DNA of 13,045 bases from Aquisalimonas sp. (lineage in GTDB: Bacteria > Pseudomonadota > Gammaproteobacteria > Nitrococcales > Aquisalimonadaceae), in contig SKYZ01000148.1 of assembly GCA_007127625.1 (NCBI GenBank), positions 1-13,045 of the forward strand, written 5' to 3'. The position numbers and the translations under genes are program-made. The notes beneath the pieces were generated by a model. The model worked only from the letters and a program-made list of their open reading frames with translations, did no database searches and was not told the DNA's origin. Below, piece after piece: positions 6,222-12,561 of this stretch. Positions within the stretch are counted from its first letter, which is position 1. Each line of letters begins with the position of its first letter.

Positions 6222-8084
6222 ATGTCGTCGACCACGCAGGGGCTCGACTCCATTGTCGAGCATTCGCCGGACCTGATTGCCCGCTTCGATCGGGCCCTGC
6301 GGCACGTGTACGTGAACGCCAGAATCGAGCGCACCCTGGGGCTGCCCCGGAGCCGGATCCTCGGGCTTACCAATCGGGAGCTGGGCTTCTCTGAAGCCAT
6401 GACACGCAAGTGGGATGGCGCCCTGCGTACCGCCTTCGAAACCGGGCAGCCGCAAAGGCTGGAGTTCTCCATGCCGCGGGACGCCGACGGCGTGAGTGAG
6501 CGCCTGTACGAGTCCCGCATCGTGCCCGAGCAGGACGCCTCCGGGGAGGTCACGTCTGTCCTCGGTTTCACCCGGGATGTCACCCCGTACCGGGAGGTCA
6601 TTGCCGCCTGGCAGCACGATGACGGCTCCCATCGATTAACTCTGGATGCGGCCGATGCCGGTATCTTCGTGGTCCAGGACCTGCGCTTCCGCTACGTCAA
6701 TCCCGCCCTGGCGGCGCTGTTCGGTTACACCCCCGCGGAGATGGAGGACCGCATGGGCCCGCTGGACTTCGTGCTTCCGGAATACCGCGAGGAGGTGCAG
6801 GCACGCATGCTTGCCCGGGTCGAGGGGGTGGTCGGTTTCCCCTATGAGGTCCGTTGTCATGCCCGGGACGGCAGCTTCCGCGACGTGATCGCCTGGGGGG
6901 TGGGGATGCGGTACCGGGGCCGTTCGGCCACCGTCGGAACCGTGATCGATGTCACCGATCAGCGGCGGGCGGAGAAGGCCATCCGCAAGCAGGAGGAGCA
7001 GCTGCGGCTGATCACCGCGCAGTTGCCCTGCATCCTCTGGACGACGGACCGGGCATTGCGGTTGAAGCACATCAGCGGCGCCGCTCAGGACGACCTGCGG
7101 CCGTTGCTGAATGCCCGGGTGGGCGTGCGCCTGGATGAGGCGCTTGACGGTAGCCCGGGTGACGCAGCCGAGGGGCAACGGTTTCTCGCCGCCCACCAGA
7201 GGGCCATGGAGGGGGGCGTGGAGTCCCTGGACTGCGAGCTGGCCGGGCGGATCTACGACATTCGCATCGAACCGCGTCGTCACCGGGATGGCCGTGTTGC
7301 AGGTCTGATCGGATTGGCCGTGGATATCACCACGCGCAAGGAGACCGAAGAAAAGGTGCGCGCCCTGCAAGGGGAGCTTGCACGGGTCACGCGGCTGGGC
7401 ATGCTGGAGGGGCTGGCGTCGGGGCTCGCCCATGAGCTGAATCAGCCGCTTTCGGCCATCGTCAGTTATGCCGACGTCTGCCGCACTCGTGTGGCCGAGG
7501 GGCCAGCGGGGGAGGTGCTGGAGAAGCTGGTGGCCGAGGCCCATCGTGCCGCACAGATCGTCCAGCGCATGCGTCGCCTGGCGCGCAAGGCGCCAGTAGA
7601 GCGCGCGGAAGTCAATGTCAACGCGTTGGTGCGCGATTCCGTGGCGTTCGTCGAGCGGCAGGCGCGGGATCAGGGCATCGAGATGGTTCTCGCGCTCGAC
7701 GAGGACCTCCCCCCGGTCCTCGGGGATGCGATCCAGATTCAGCAAGTTGTCCTCAATCTGGTGCGAAACGCCATGGAGGCGCTGCAGGGTCCGGAGCAAC
7801 GGGAGCGGCGGGTGACTCTGGGGTCATGCACGGTACACGACGGCACCGAGGTTTTCGCCCAGGTGCAGGTGCAGGACAACGGGCCGGGCATCTCGGAAGC
7901 GACGCGGGAACGCTTGCTGGAGCCCATGTTCACGACCCGAGACGAGGGACTGGGATTCGGGCTGCCCATCAGTGACATGATTGTCCAGGCCCACGGGGGC
8001 CGGCTGGAGCTGCCTCAGCCTGGTCCCGCCCCGATGTTTCGTTTCACCCTGCCGTTGTCGGCGCGGGCCAGCGGTCACAGATAG
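6222..8084 (+). CDS. Soluble sensor histidine kinase with three PAS domains
   Basis: A 620-aa kinase without membrane segments, so it senses a cytosolic cue. PAS domains lie at about 8-125 (HSPDLIARFDRALRHVYVN), 136-248 (RFRYVNPALAALFGYTP) and 258-373, followed by a short helix. The HisKA dimerisation domain carries the phospho-accepting His404 in GLAHELNQPLSAI. The ATPase domain shows the N box (LNLVRNAMEAL, 511-521), G1 box DNGPGI (552-557) and G2 box GLGFGLPIS (576-584). The HELNQPL form is that of FixL/DctB-type kinases, but no FixL-like haem-ligand His is evident in the PAS domains. There is no attached receiver. The ATG at 6222 follows GGGGAGG by about 6 nt. The gene overlaps the convergent FixJ-type regulator by 10 nt; that regulator is the obvious partner. 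Confidence 0.92.
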   Translation: MSSTTQGLDSIVEHSPDLIARFDRALRHVYVNARIERTLGLPRSRILGLTNRELGFSEAMTRKWDGALRTAFETGQPQRLEFSMPRDADGVSERLYESRIVPEQDASGEVTSVLGFTRDVTPYREVIAAWQHDDGSHRLTLDAADAGIFVVQDLRFRYVNPALAALFGYTPAEMEDRMGPLDFVLPEYREEVQARMLARVEGVVGFPYEVRCHARDGSFRDVIAWGVGMRYRGRSATVGTVIDVTDQRRAEKAIRKQEEQLRLITAQLPCILWTTDRALRLKHISGAAQDDLRPLLNARVGVRLDEALDGSPGDAAEGQRFLAAHQRAMEGGVESLDCELAGRIYDIRIEPRRHRDGRVAGLIGLAVDITTRKETEEKVRALQGELARVTRLGMLEGLASGLAHELNQPLSAIVSYADVCRTRVAEGPAGEVLEKLVAEAHRAAQIVQRMRRLARKAPVERAEVNVNALVRDSVAFVERQARDQGIEMVLALDEDLPPVLGDAIQIQQVVLNLVRNAMEALQGPEQRERRVTLGSCTVHDGTEVFAQVQVQDNGPGISEATRERLLEPMFTTRDEGLGFGLPISDMIVQAHGGRLELPQPGPAPMFRFTLPLSARASGHR

Positions 8085-8680
8085 TTGTCAACAATGCGAA
8101 CCAGTTCGTACATGGTCTGTGCCCGCAGCTTCTCCATGACTTTGCGGCGATGTGCCTCCACCGTGGAGATGCTGATACCCAGTTCATCAGCGATGACCCG
8201 GTTGTAATGACCGTCTGCAATGTGTCGCAGCACTTGCCGCTCCCGGTCCGTCAGGAGGGCGACACGGGCGCGTTCCGTGTCCATCTGCTGGCGCTGGTGG
8301 CGGCGCCGGGCGTCGAGTTCCAGGCTCCGGCGCACGAGCTCCACCAGTGCGTGGGTGTCGAACGGTTTCTCCAGGAAATCCAGTGCCCCCGCCTTGATGG
8401 CGCGCACGGCCATGGGCACGTCCCCATGGCCGGACATCACGATGACGGGCAGCGTGCTGTTGACCTGTGTCAGTCGGGTCTGGAGGTCGAGGCCACTGAG
8501 GCCGGGCATGCGCACGTCCACCAGCAGACAGCCACGAAGTCCCGAATGGTAGGCATCAAGGAATGTCCGGGCGTCCGGAAAGCTGCGGGTCCTGATCCCA
8601 CGGGACTGGAGCAACAGCTCAAGGGACTCCCGCACCGCCGGGTCATCGTCGACGATGAACACGGTCGGTTCAGTCGTCAT
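8075..8680 (-). CDS. FixJ-family response regulator (receiver + LuxR-type HTH)
   Basis: A 201-aa two-domain regulator. The receiver (about 5-120) has all key residues: acidic pocket Asp11-Asp13 (VDDDP), phospho-accepting Asp55 in LLVDVRMPG, Ser83 in VMSGHGD and Lys105 in LEKPF. The LuxR/FixJ-type HTH lies at about 138-198 (LTDRERQVLRHIADG, then ISISTVEAHRRKVMEKL). It is expected to bind DNA after phosphorylation, most likely by the convergent three-PAS kinase, whose 3' end it overlaps by 10 nt. The ATG at 8680 sits 4 nt after the stop of a 70-aa gene and has no strong ribosome site of its own, so translational coupling is likely. The frame is open far upstream, but that part is the shadow of the 70-aa gene. 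Confidence 0.92.
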   Translation of the reverse strand: MTTEPTVFIVDDDPAVRESLELLLQSRGIRTRSFPDARTFLDAYHSGLRGCLLVDVRMPGLSGLDLQTRLTQVNSTLPVIVMSGHGDVPMAVRAIKAGALDFLEKPFDTHALVELVRRSLELDARRRHQRQQMDTERARVALLTDRERQVLRHIADGHYNRVIADELGISISTVEAHRRKVMEKLRAQTMYELVRIVDNYL

Positions 8681-8684
8681 CGAC

Positions 8685-8897
8685 TCAGCGTTTCGCCTCG
8701 CGGGCGTGCTGTTCCGTAACAGGTTCCGAATGTCCAGTGGACGTCTCGCAGTCGGGCATGGATGCCCGGTGCGAGCGCGCCGCGGCCGCCTGTAGCAGTG
8801 CGAATGCCTGGAGTGCGGACTGCTGGCGCCGGACGCCGGACCAGTCCAGAGTGCGGGCCATGCAAAGCCATTGCTGAAACGCCGTGTTGTGCGGCAT
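8685..8897 (-). CDS. Small unknown protein, 70 aa, leader gene of the FixJ-type regulator
   Basis: The ATG at 8897 has a strong GAGGAG site about 7 nt upstream, better than that of the regulator it precedes. The TGA at 8685-8687 lies 4 nt before the regulator start, so the two form a tight operon. The sequence begins MPHNTAFQQWLCMARTLDW and continues with an alanine/glutamine-rich probable helix, then a polar tail (TSTGHSEPVTEQHAREAKR). I do not recognise the family. There is no signal peptide or membrane segment. It may act with the regulator or the kinase, or simply couple translation; neither is shown. Confidence 0.6.
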   Translation of the reverse strand: MPHNTAFQQWLCMARTLDWSGVRRQQSALQAFALLQAAAARSHRASMPDCETSTGHSEPVTEQHAREAKR

Positions 8898-8963
8898 GGG
8901 GTTTCTCCTCGCGTTGACCGTACCGCTCGCATGGCGGTTTCACGATCAACTCTATGCGGTTGA

Positions 8964-8977
8964 TGGGTACGGGTAAA
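8964..8977 (-). promoter_or_regulatory. Shared motif TTTACCCGTAC, copy 2, extended as tandem TACCC boxes
   Basis: On the minus strand this reads TTTACCCGTACCCA, the 11-bp word found also at 4706-4716 plus an overlapping second TACCCA box. The tandem TACCCGT/TACCCAT arrangement resembles heptamer sites used by NarL/FixJ-type regulators. It lies about 70 bp upstream of the 70-aa gene start and about 145 bp upstream of the degenerate regulator. Confidence 0.4.
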
Positions 8978-9015
8978 TGAGGAGACCCTTGTTTCGCATA
9001 GGGGTTTGCCCCAAT

Positions 9016-9031
9016 GTCCTGTTTAAAGGAC
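9016..9031. repeat. Operator-like inverted repeat GTCCT-N6-AGGAC
   Basis: The perfect 5-bp arms flank GTTTAA and lie 10 bp upstream of the TATAGT at 9042-9047, covering the expected -35 position. Such placement suits an activator or repressor site for the rightward regulator gene. There is no experimental support, and short palindromes can arise by chance. Confidence 0.35.
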
Positions 9032-9121
9032 GGCACGTTGCTATAGTGTCCGTAGGCAGTCCGTGAACACGAGGCTGCCAGGGTGCGGCTGGCGGGCCGC
9101 AAGGCGGCCGGGAGGTGTGCC

Positions 9122-9811
9122 ATGCGCCGCGAGACGACCAGCAAGGTGTTTGCCGTGGGTCTGAATACGGCAACCGGTGACCGGGTGCAGAGCCTGTTCG
9201 CGTCGGTGCATGTAGAAGTCCTCGCGTTCCCCTCCTTCCCGGCAGTGCTCGACCATATCGGCCCCGAGAGTCGGGGTTGCCTGTTGGTGAACCCCGAGGA
9301 TCCATGGGGCGATGTCGCCGATCTGGTCCGGGGGCTGTGCCACCGTGGCATCCGTGTGCCCGTCATCTGCGTGTCCGAGTCCGGGGATGTTCCCGGTGCG
9401 GTGCGGGCGCTCAAGGGCGGTGCCCTGGATTTTCTGGAGACGCCGTTCAACGGGCAGGTACTGATTGACGCCGTCAATGAAGCATTCGAAATGGATCGGG
9501 CTACTCGCCATGCCCGGCAGCATCGGGCCTTGCTGCGCCGGCGTTTCGACGGGCTCACGCCCCGGGAATGGGACGTGGTCGATCCCATGGTGCGGGGCTG
9601 GTCCAACCGGGAAATCGCCGGCCAGCTGCAACTGAGCCCGAAGACCGTGGAGGTGTATCGGGCGCGTATCCTGTCCAAGACCGAATCCCGGTGCCTGACC
9701 GAGCTCATCCGTACGGCCATTCGCTGTGACCTGCTGGCGGAGACCTCCGCCACGGCGTCGTCGGGCAAGGCGGGCTCGGGGCACGCCGAGGGCAGGACGG
9801 GCTGCGGTTGA
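9122..9811 (+). CDS. Atypical FixJ-like regulator with degenerate receiver and LuxR-type HTH
   Basis: A 229-aa paralogue of the FixJ-type regulator; both share GDVP-AVRA-K-GALDFLE-PF in the receiver. Here the acidic pocket is gone (VFAVGLNTATGD where VDDDP is expected), the phospho-acceptor position is Asn57 (LLVNPEDP), and the conserved Lys is Thr107 (LETPF). Phosphorylation-dependent switching is therefore unlikely. The HTH at about 143-200 looks intact (LTPREWDVVDPMVRGWSNREI, then LSPKTVEVYRARIL), so DNA binding is expected. The tail after 203 is Ser/Gly/Ala-rich. The ATG at 9122 follows GGGAGG by 6-7 nt; an upstream GTG at 9083 lacks a site. It is divergent from the canonical regulator operon and ends 8 bp from the convergent DUF6064-like gene. 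Confidence 0.85.
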   Translation: MRRETTSKVFAVGLNTATGDRVQSLFASVHVEVLAFPSFPAVLDHIGPESRGCLLVNPEDPWGDVADLVRGLCHRGIRVPVICVSESGDVPGAVRALKGGALDFLETPFNGQVLIDAVNEAFEMDRATRHARQHRALLRRRFDGLTPREWDVVDPMVRGWSNREIAGQLQLSPKTVEVYRARILSKTESRCLTELIRTAIRCDLLAETSATASSGKAGSGHAEGRTGCG

Positions 9812-9819
9812 TGCCTGGC

Positions 9820-10461
9820 TCAGTGGGAATGCTGTGCCAGTAAAGTCGGCAGCAGTACCAGCGCGGCCGCTGCCGCCGTTACCACCCAGTCCAGACCCCA
9901 GTTCAATGCCAGCGCGGAATGGCCGGCCGCCGCTCCACCGGCCAGCGGGATCAGGGCCAGCAGGGCTATGGGCCAGCCGGGTGTGCGGGTCAGCAGCCAG
10001 CCGCAGGTGAACACCAGGGTGGGTTCCGGTGCCAGGCCCACCAGGCGGATCTCCGGCCAGCCGTCGCGCAGCACGGCCTCGGTCCCGGGCATCACCAGCA
10101 CCGCCACCAGCATGAGCGTGACGCCGCAGCCCACCGCCGCCGGCGATGCCCGTGGCAGGCCGGGCCGCGGGGCCACGGCCACCAGCGCCAGCAGCGCTGC
10201 CTGGGCGGTGTAGGCCCACTGGAACCAGTGGGCGCCGAAGAACAGGGGCTCCAGCCGGTCGCCGTAGAACACGGTGCCGGTGATCAGCCAGCCCAGCGCG
10301 AGGGTCAATGCAGCCAGGCGCGGTATCCAGCCGGAGCGTTCATCGGCCACCGAAAGCACCACCAGGGTTGCCGCCAGCACGGCGAGCATGGCCGCCCACC
10401 AGAGCTCGGCGTTCATGCGGGCGATGACGCTGAAATAGACGTCCAGCGAATACGGCAGCAT
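9820..10461 (-). CDS. Multi-pass membrane protein, DUF6064-like
   Basis: A 213-aa hydrophobic protein with about six or seven membrane segments (roughly 19-37, 48-66, 80-97, 108-124, 142-157, 163-181 and 189-207). The N-terminus, LPYSLDVYFSVIARMNAELWWA, together with FYGDRLEPLFFGAHWFQWAY, resembles DUF6064 proteins, whose function is unknown; the family name is given from memory of these stretches. No catalytic motif is visible. Its ATG overlaps the stop of the upstream aldo/keto reductase gene (TAATG), with GAGGTG acting as ribosome site inside that gene, so the two are translationally coupled. Confidence 0.75.
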   Translation of the reverse strand: MLPYSLDVYFSVIARMNAELWWAAMLAVLAATLVVLSVADERSGWIPRLAALTLALGWLITGTVFYGDRLEPLFFGAHWFQWAYTAQAALLALVAVAPRPGLPRASPAAVGCGVTLMLVAVLVMPGTEAVLRDGWPEIRLVGLAPEPTLVFTCGWLLTRTPGWPIALLALIPLAGGAAAGHSALALNWGLDWVVTAAAAALVLLPTLLAQHSH

Positions 10462-11426
10462 TACACCTCTTCCAGGTACGTGATCATGGCACGGCGCGTG
10501 TCCTCGTCAGGCAGTGGCCCGCGCATGGCGCCCATGTTCTCGCGCATGTGCTCCGGCCTTGATGTCGCCGGGATGGCGCAGGTGATGGCCGGGTGGGAGA
10601 TGATGAACTTGAGGAAGAACTGCGCCCAGTTGTCGATCCCGTACTCCGGCGCCCAGTCCGGCAGGGGCTTGCCCTCAACCCGGTCGAACATGCGGCCGCG
10701 CCGGAACGGCCGGTTGGCGATCACGGCAATGCCACGTTCCTGCGCCAGCGGCAGCAGGCGTTGCTCCACCTCGCGGTCGAGGACGTTGTAGGTCAGCTGG
10801 ACGAAATCCAGCGGCTCGTCACGCATGATGCGCTCGAGGCTGTCGTGGCGGCGACCGTGGGAGGTGGTGATGCCGGTGTAGCGGATCTCGCCGGCGTCCC
10901 TGCGCGCACGGATGGTCTCCAGGTGTGCCTCCCAGTTCACCAGGTTGTGGATCTGCATGAGGTCGAATTCCTCGATACCCCACAGGTTCAGCGAGTCCTC
11001 GATCTGCTCCCGGCCCTCGGAGGTGCTCCGGGTCCAGACCTTGGTGGCGGAGAACATACCCTCGGTGTCGTCCAGCCGCTCCAGGCAATCGCCGAGAACG
11101 GCTTCGGCGGTGCCGTACATGGGTGAGGAATCGATCATGCTGCCGCCCATGTCGAAGAAGGTCTCCAGAACCTCCGTGAGCTGGTCGCGCATGGCCTGAT
11201 CCGGGCCGACGTTGAAGGTGACATAGGTGCCCATGCCGATGGCGGGGATGGTTTCATCGGTGTCCGGGATCTCGCGTCGGTGGATTTCGTCTGCCGCAAC
11301 TCCGGTGGGGGCTCCGGACAGCAAAGCGATGGTTGCCCCGGGGAGTGCCCGGCTGGCTGCCGCGCCGCCGAGAGCGTGACCGAGCTGGCGCAGGAAGCGG
11401 CGCCGTTGTCGTCGATGGGTGGTCAT
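10461..11426 (-). CDS. Aldo/keto reductase with Tat signal peptide
   Basis: A 321-aa protein with a twin-arginine signal at the N-terminus: a basic n-region with RRRFLRQLG (residues 8-16), a mildly hydrophobic Ala/Gly/Leu stretch, and a likely cleavage after GVAA near 45. The mature part is a complete aldo/keto reductase barrel with the tetrad Asp99 and Tyr104 (IDSSPMYGTAE), Lys129 (SATKVW) and His160 (LMQIHNL), plus the C-terminal IPATSRPEHMREN cofactor-binding region. It should reduce aldehydes or ketones with NADPH, or act in reverse. Export by Tat implies folding and cofactor loading before transport. The ATG at 11426 is used; a GTG nine bases upstream is possible, and neither has a clear ribosome site. 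The upstream lipid kinase is on the same strand 60 bp away. Confidence 0.88.
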   Translation of the reverse strand: MTTHRRQRRRFLRQLGHALGGAAASRALPGATIALLSGAPTGVAADEIHRREIPDTDETIPAIGMGTYVTFNVGPDQAMRDQLTEVLETFFDMGGSMIDSSPMYGTAEAVLGDCLERLDDTEGMFSATKVWTRSTSEGREQIEDSLNLWGIEEFDLMQIHNLVNWEAHLETIRARRDAGEIRYTGITTSHGRRHDSLERIMRDEPLDFVQLTYNVLDREVEQRLLPLAQERGIAVIANRPFRRGRMFDRVEGKPLPDWAPEYGIDNWAQFFLKFIISHPAITCAIPATSRPEHMRENMGAMRGPLPDEDTRRAMITYLEEV

Positions 11427-11486
11427 GGGCTGCACTGCAAAGCGGCTGCAATCAGCCTCAAGTCTCCGGCCGGCCGGGGCGCGGCG

Positions 11487-12401
11487 TCAATGCGGGGGGA
11501 CCAGCATGCGCAGGGCCCCCGGCAGGACGGTGGCGTGCAGTTCCCGGGCGGCATAAGGTTCGCCGTCGAGTTCCGCCACCCACGGGGTGCCATCGGTGGT
11601 GACGATACGCACGGCCGCACCGCGGGCGCTGGAGATGCAGGGCGAGTGCAGATGCCGTCCCAGGTACAGGGCCGGGACCCAGGGCAGCAGACGCCACGGT
11701 GACGTTCCGGTGACCGCCACGCAGTCCAGCAGGCCGTCATCCATGCGTGCATGAGGGGCGATACGCATGCCCCGGGCGAAACGGGGGCCATTGGCCACCG
11801 CCACCAGCCATGCCGGGCCCTTGAACCATGGTCTGTCGTCCACCGTCACGCAGCACTGCCGGGGGCTGTTACCCAGCAAGTGCCGCAGGGCAGCCACCAG
11901 GTAGCCCAGGCGGCCGTGGCGCCGGTGGCGGTTCACGTCCCGGGCGACCTCGCCGGACAGGCCCATGGAGCCGATGTTGGCGGCGTAGCAAATCTGGCCG
12001 TCCAGCGCGACGCGCAGCGCATCCAGCAGGCGGACCCTGCCGTTGTCCATCAGCGCCATGGCTCGGTGCGGATCCCTGGGCAGGCCCAGGGTTCGCGCCA
12101 GATCGGAGCCGGTGCCGACGGGGACCAGGCCGATGTCCACCTGCCCACCCAGCCCCCGTCCCAGGACCTCGTTCACCAACAGGTGAAAGGTGCCGTCGCC
12201 GCCGACGGCGATGATTCGGCGCGCGCCTTGATCCAGCCGCGCGCGGAGCTGGCTGGCGCTGTCCGCCGCTGACGCCGCGTGGATGGTATCCCGTGTCGGA
12301 CGCATGCTCCGGCAGCGGTCCCAGAACCGCCCGGCGCGCCCGGCACCGGCGCGCGGATTAACGAAATACAGGGTCGATGGATCGGCCGTTCGGGTTGTCA
12401 T
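11487..12401 (-). CDS. Diacylglycerol kinase-family lipid kinase
   Basis: A 304-aa protein of the DAGK catalytic family (YegS/BmrU/DgkB type). Visible signatures are the N-terminal YFVNPRAGAGRAG (12-24), the nucleotide-binding GGDGT at 67-71 followed by Asn77, the PVGTGSDLART loop at 94-104 and the C-terminal ELDGEPY segment. Length is normal and no membrane segment is present. Expected activity is ATP-dependent phosphorylation of a diacylglycerol, sphingosine-like or phosphatidylglycerol-type lipid; the exact lipid is not readable. The ATG at 12401 lacks a clear Shine-Dalgarno sequence. It is first in a leftward set with the aldo/keto reductase and the DUF6064-like gene, and divergent from the serine hydrolase. 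Confidence 0.9.
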   Translation of the reverse strand: MTTRTADPSTLYFVNPRAGAGRAGRFWDRCRSMRPTRDTIHAASAADSASQLRARLDQGARRIIAVGGDGTFHLLVNEVLGRGLGGQVDIGLVPVGTGSDLARTLGLPRDPHRAMALMDNGRVRLLDALRVALDGQICYAANIGSMGLSGEVARDVNRHRRHGRLGYLVAALRHLLGNSPRQCCVTVDDRPWFKGPAWLVAVANGPRFARGMRIAPHARMDDGLLDCVAVTGTSPWRLLPWVPALYLGRHLHSPCISSARGAAVRIVTTDGTPWVAELDGEPYAARELHATVLPGALRMLVPPH

Positions 12402-12561
12402 GGTGTTATTCGTTTGCTGTCCCCGATGCGGTTATATCATTGCAGGGGGCCGAGCGGGTCAGGCGACCTGGCCTTGCCGGCGGCAAAGCCGCGGGAGTTG
12501 CAACCTCCGCGGCCGACTGTGGTCCCACATTGGTGTGGACTGACCGTCCCGGAGGATCTTG
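12402..12561. promoter_or_regulatory. Divergent intergenic region with strong stem-loops
   Basis: This gap separates the lipid kinase and the serine hydrolase. An AT-rich patch GGTTATATCAT (12430-12440) could supply a -10 on either strand; TTGCTG at 12414-12419 is a weak -35 at short spacing. Two structures follow: TTGCC-GGC-GGCAA at 12474-12486, and a longer hairpin at 12488-12513. No regulator can be named. Confidence 0.4.
12488..12513 (+). repeat. GC-rich hairpin in the serine hydrolase leader
   Basis: GCCGCGGGAG (12488-12497) pairs with CTCCGCGGC (12505-12513) with one bulged G, around a TTGCAAC loop. It lies 38 bp before the GGAGG site of the serine hydrolase and downstream of the candidate promoter, so it would be in the mRNA leader. 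No T run follows, so a terminator is not supported; an mRNA-stabilising or attenuating stem is possible. Confidence 0.4.

Larger units (their letters stand above)
8898..9121. promoter_or_regulatory. Divergent control region between the two FixJ-type regulators
   Basis: This 224-bp region separates the leftward regulator operon from the rightward degenerate regulator. It is rich in symmetrical words: CTATGCG (8952-8958) inverted as CGCATAG (8995-9001), the shared motif inverted at 8967-8977, GGGG-TTTG-CCCC at 9001-9012, and GTCCT/AGGAC at 9016-9031. A -10-like TATAGT lies at 9042-9047 on the plus strand without a good -35, which fits an activator-dependent promoter. The region is more AT-rich than the coding sequence around it. 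Binding by either local regulator is inferred. Confidence 0.5.

Noticed and set aside
5201..6601. 466-codon minus-strand open frame opposite the diguanylate cyclase and kinase
   Set aside because: It spans two real genes on the other strand, has no motifs and has shadow composition.
6222..7340. Haem-binding oxygen sensor as in FixL
   Set aside because: The HELNQPL kinase core and FixJ partner invite this, but none of the three PAS domains shows the FixL haem-ligand context.
9041..10219. 392-codon minus-strand frame opposite the degenerate regulator
   Set aside because: It crosses the regulator and the DUF6064-like gene; low-complexity composition and no domain.
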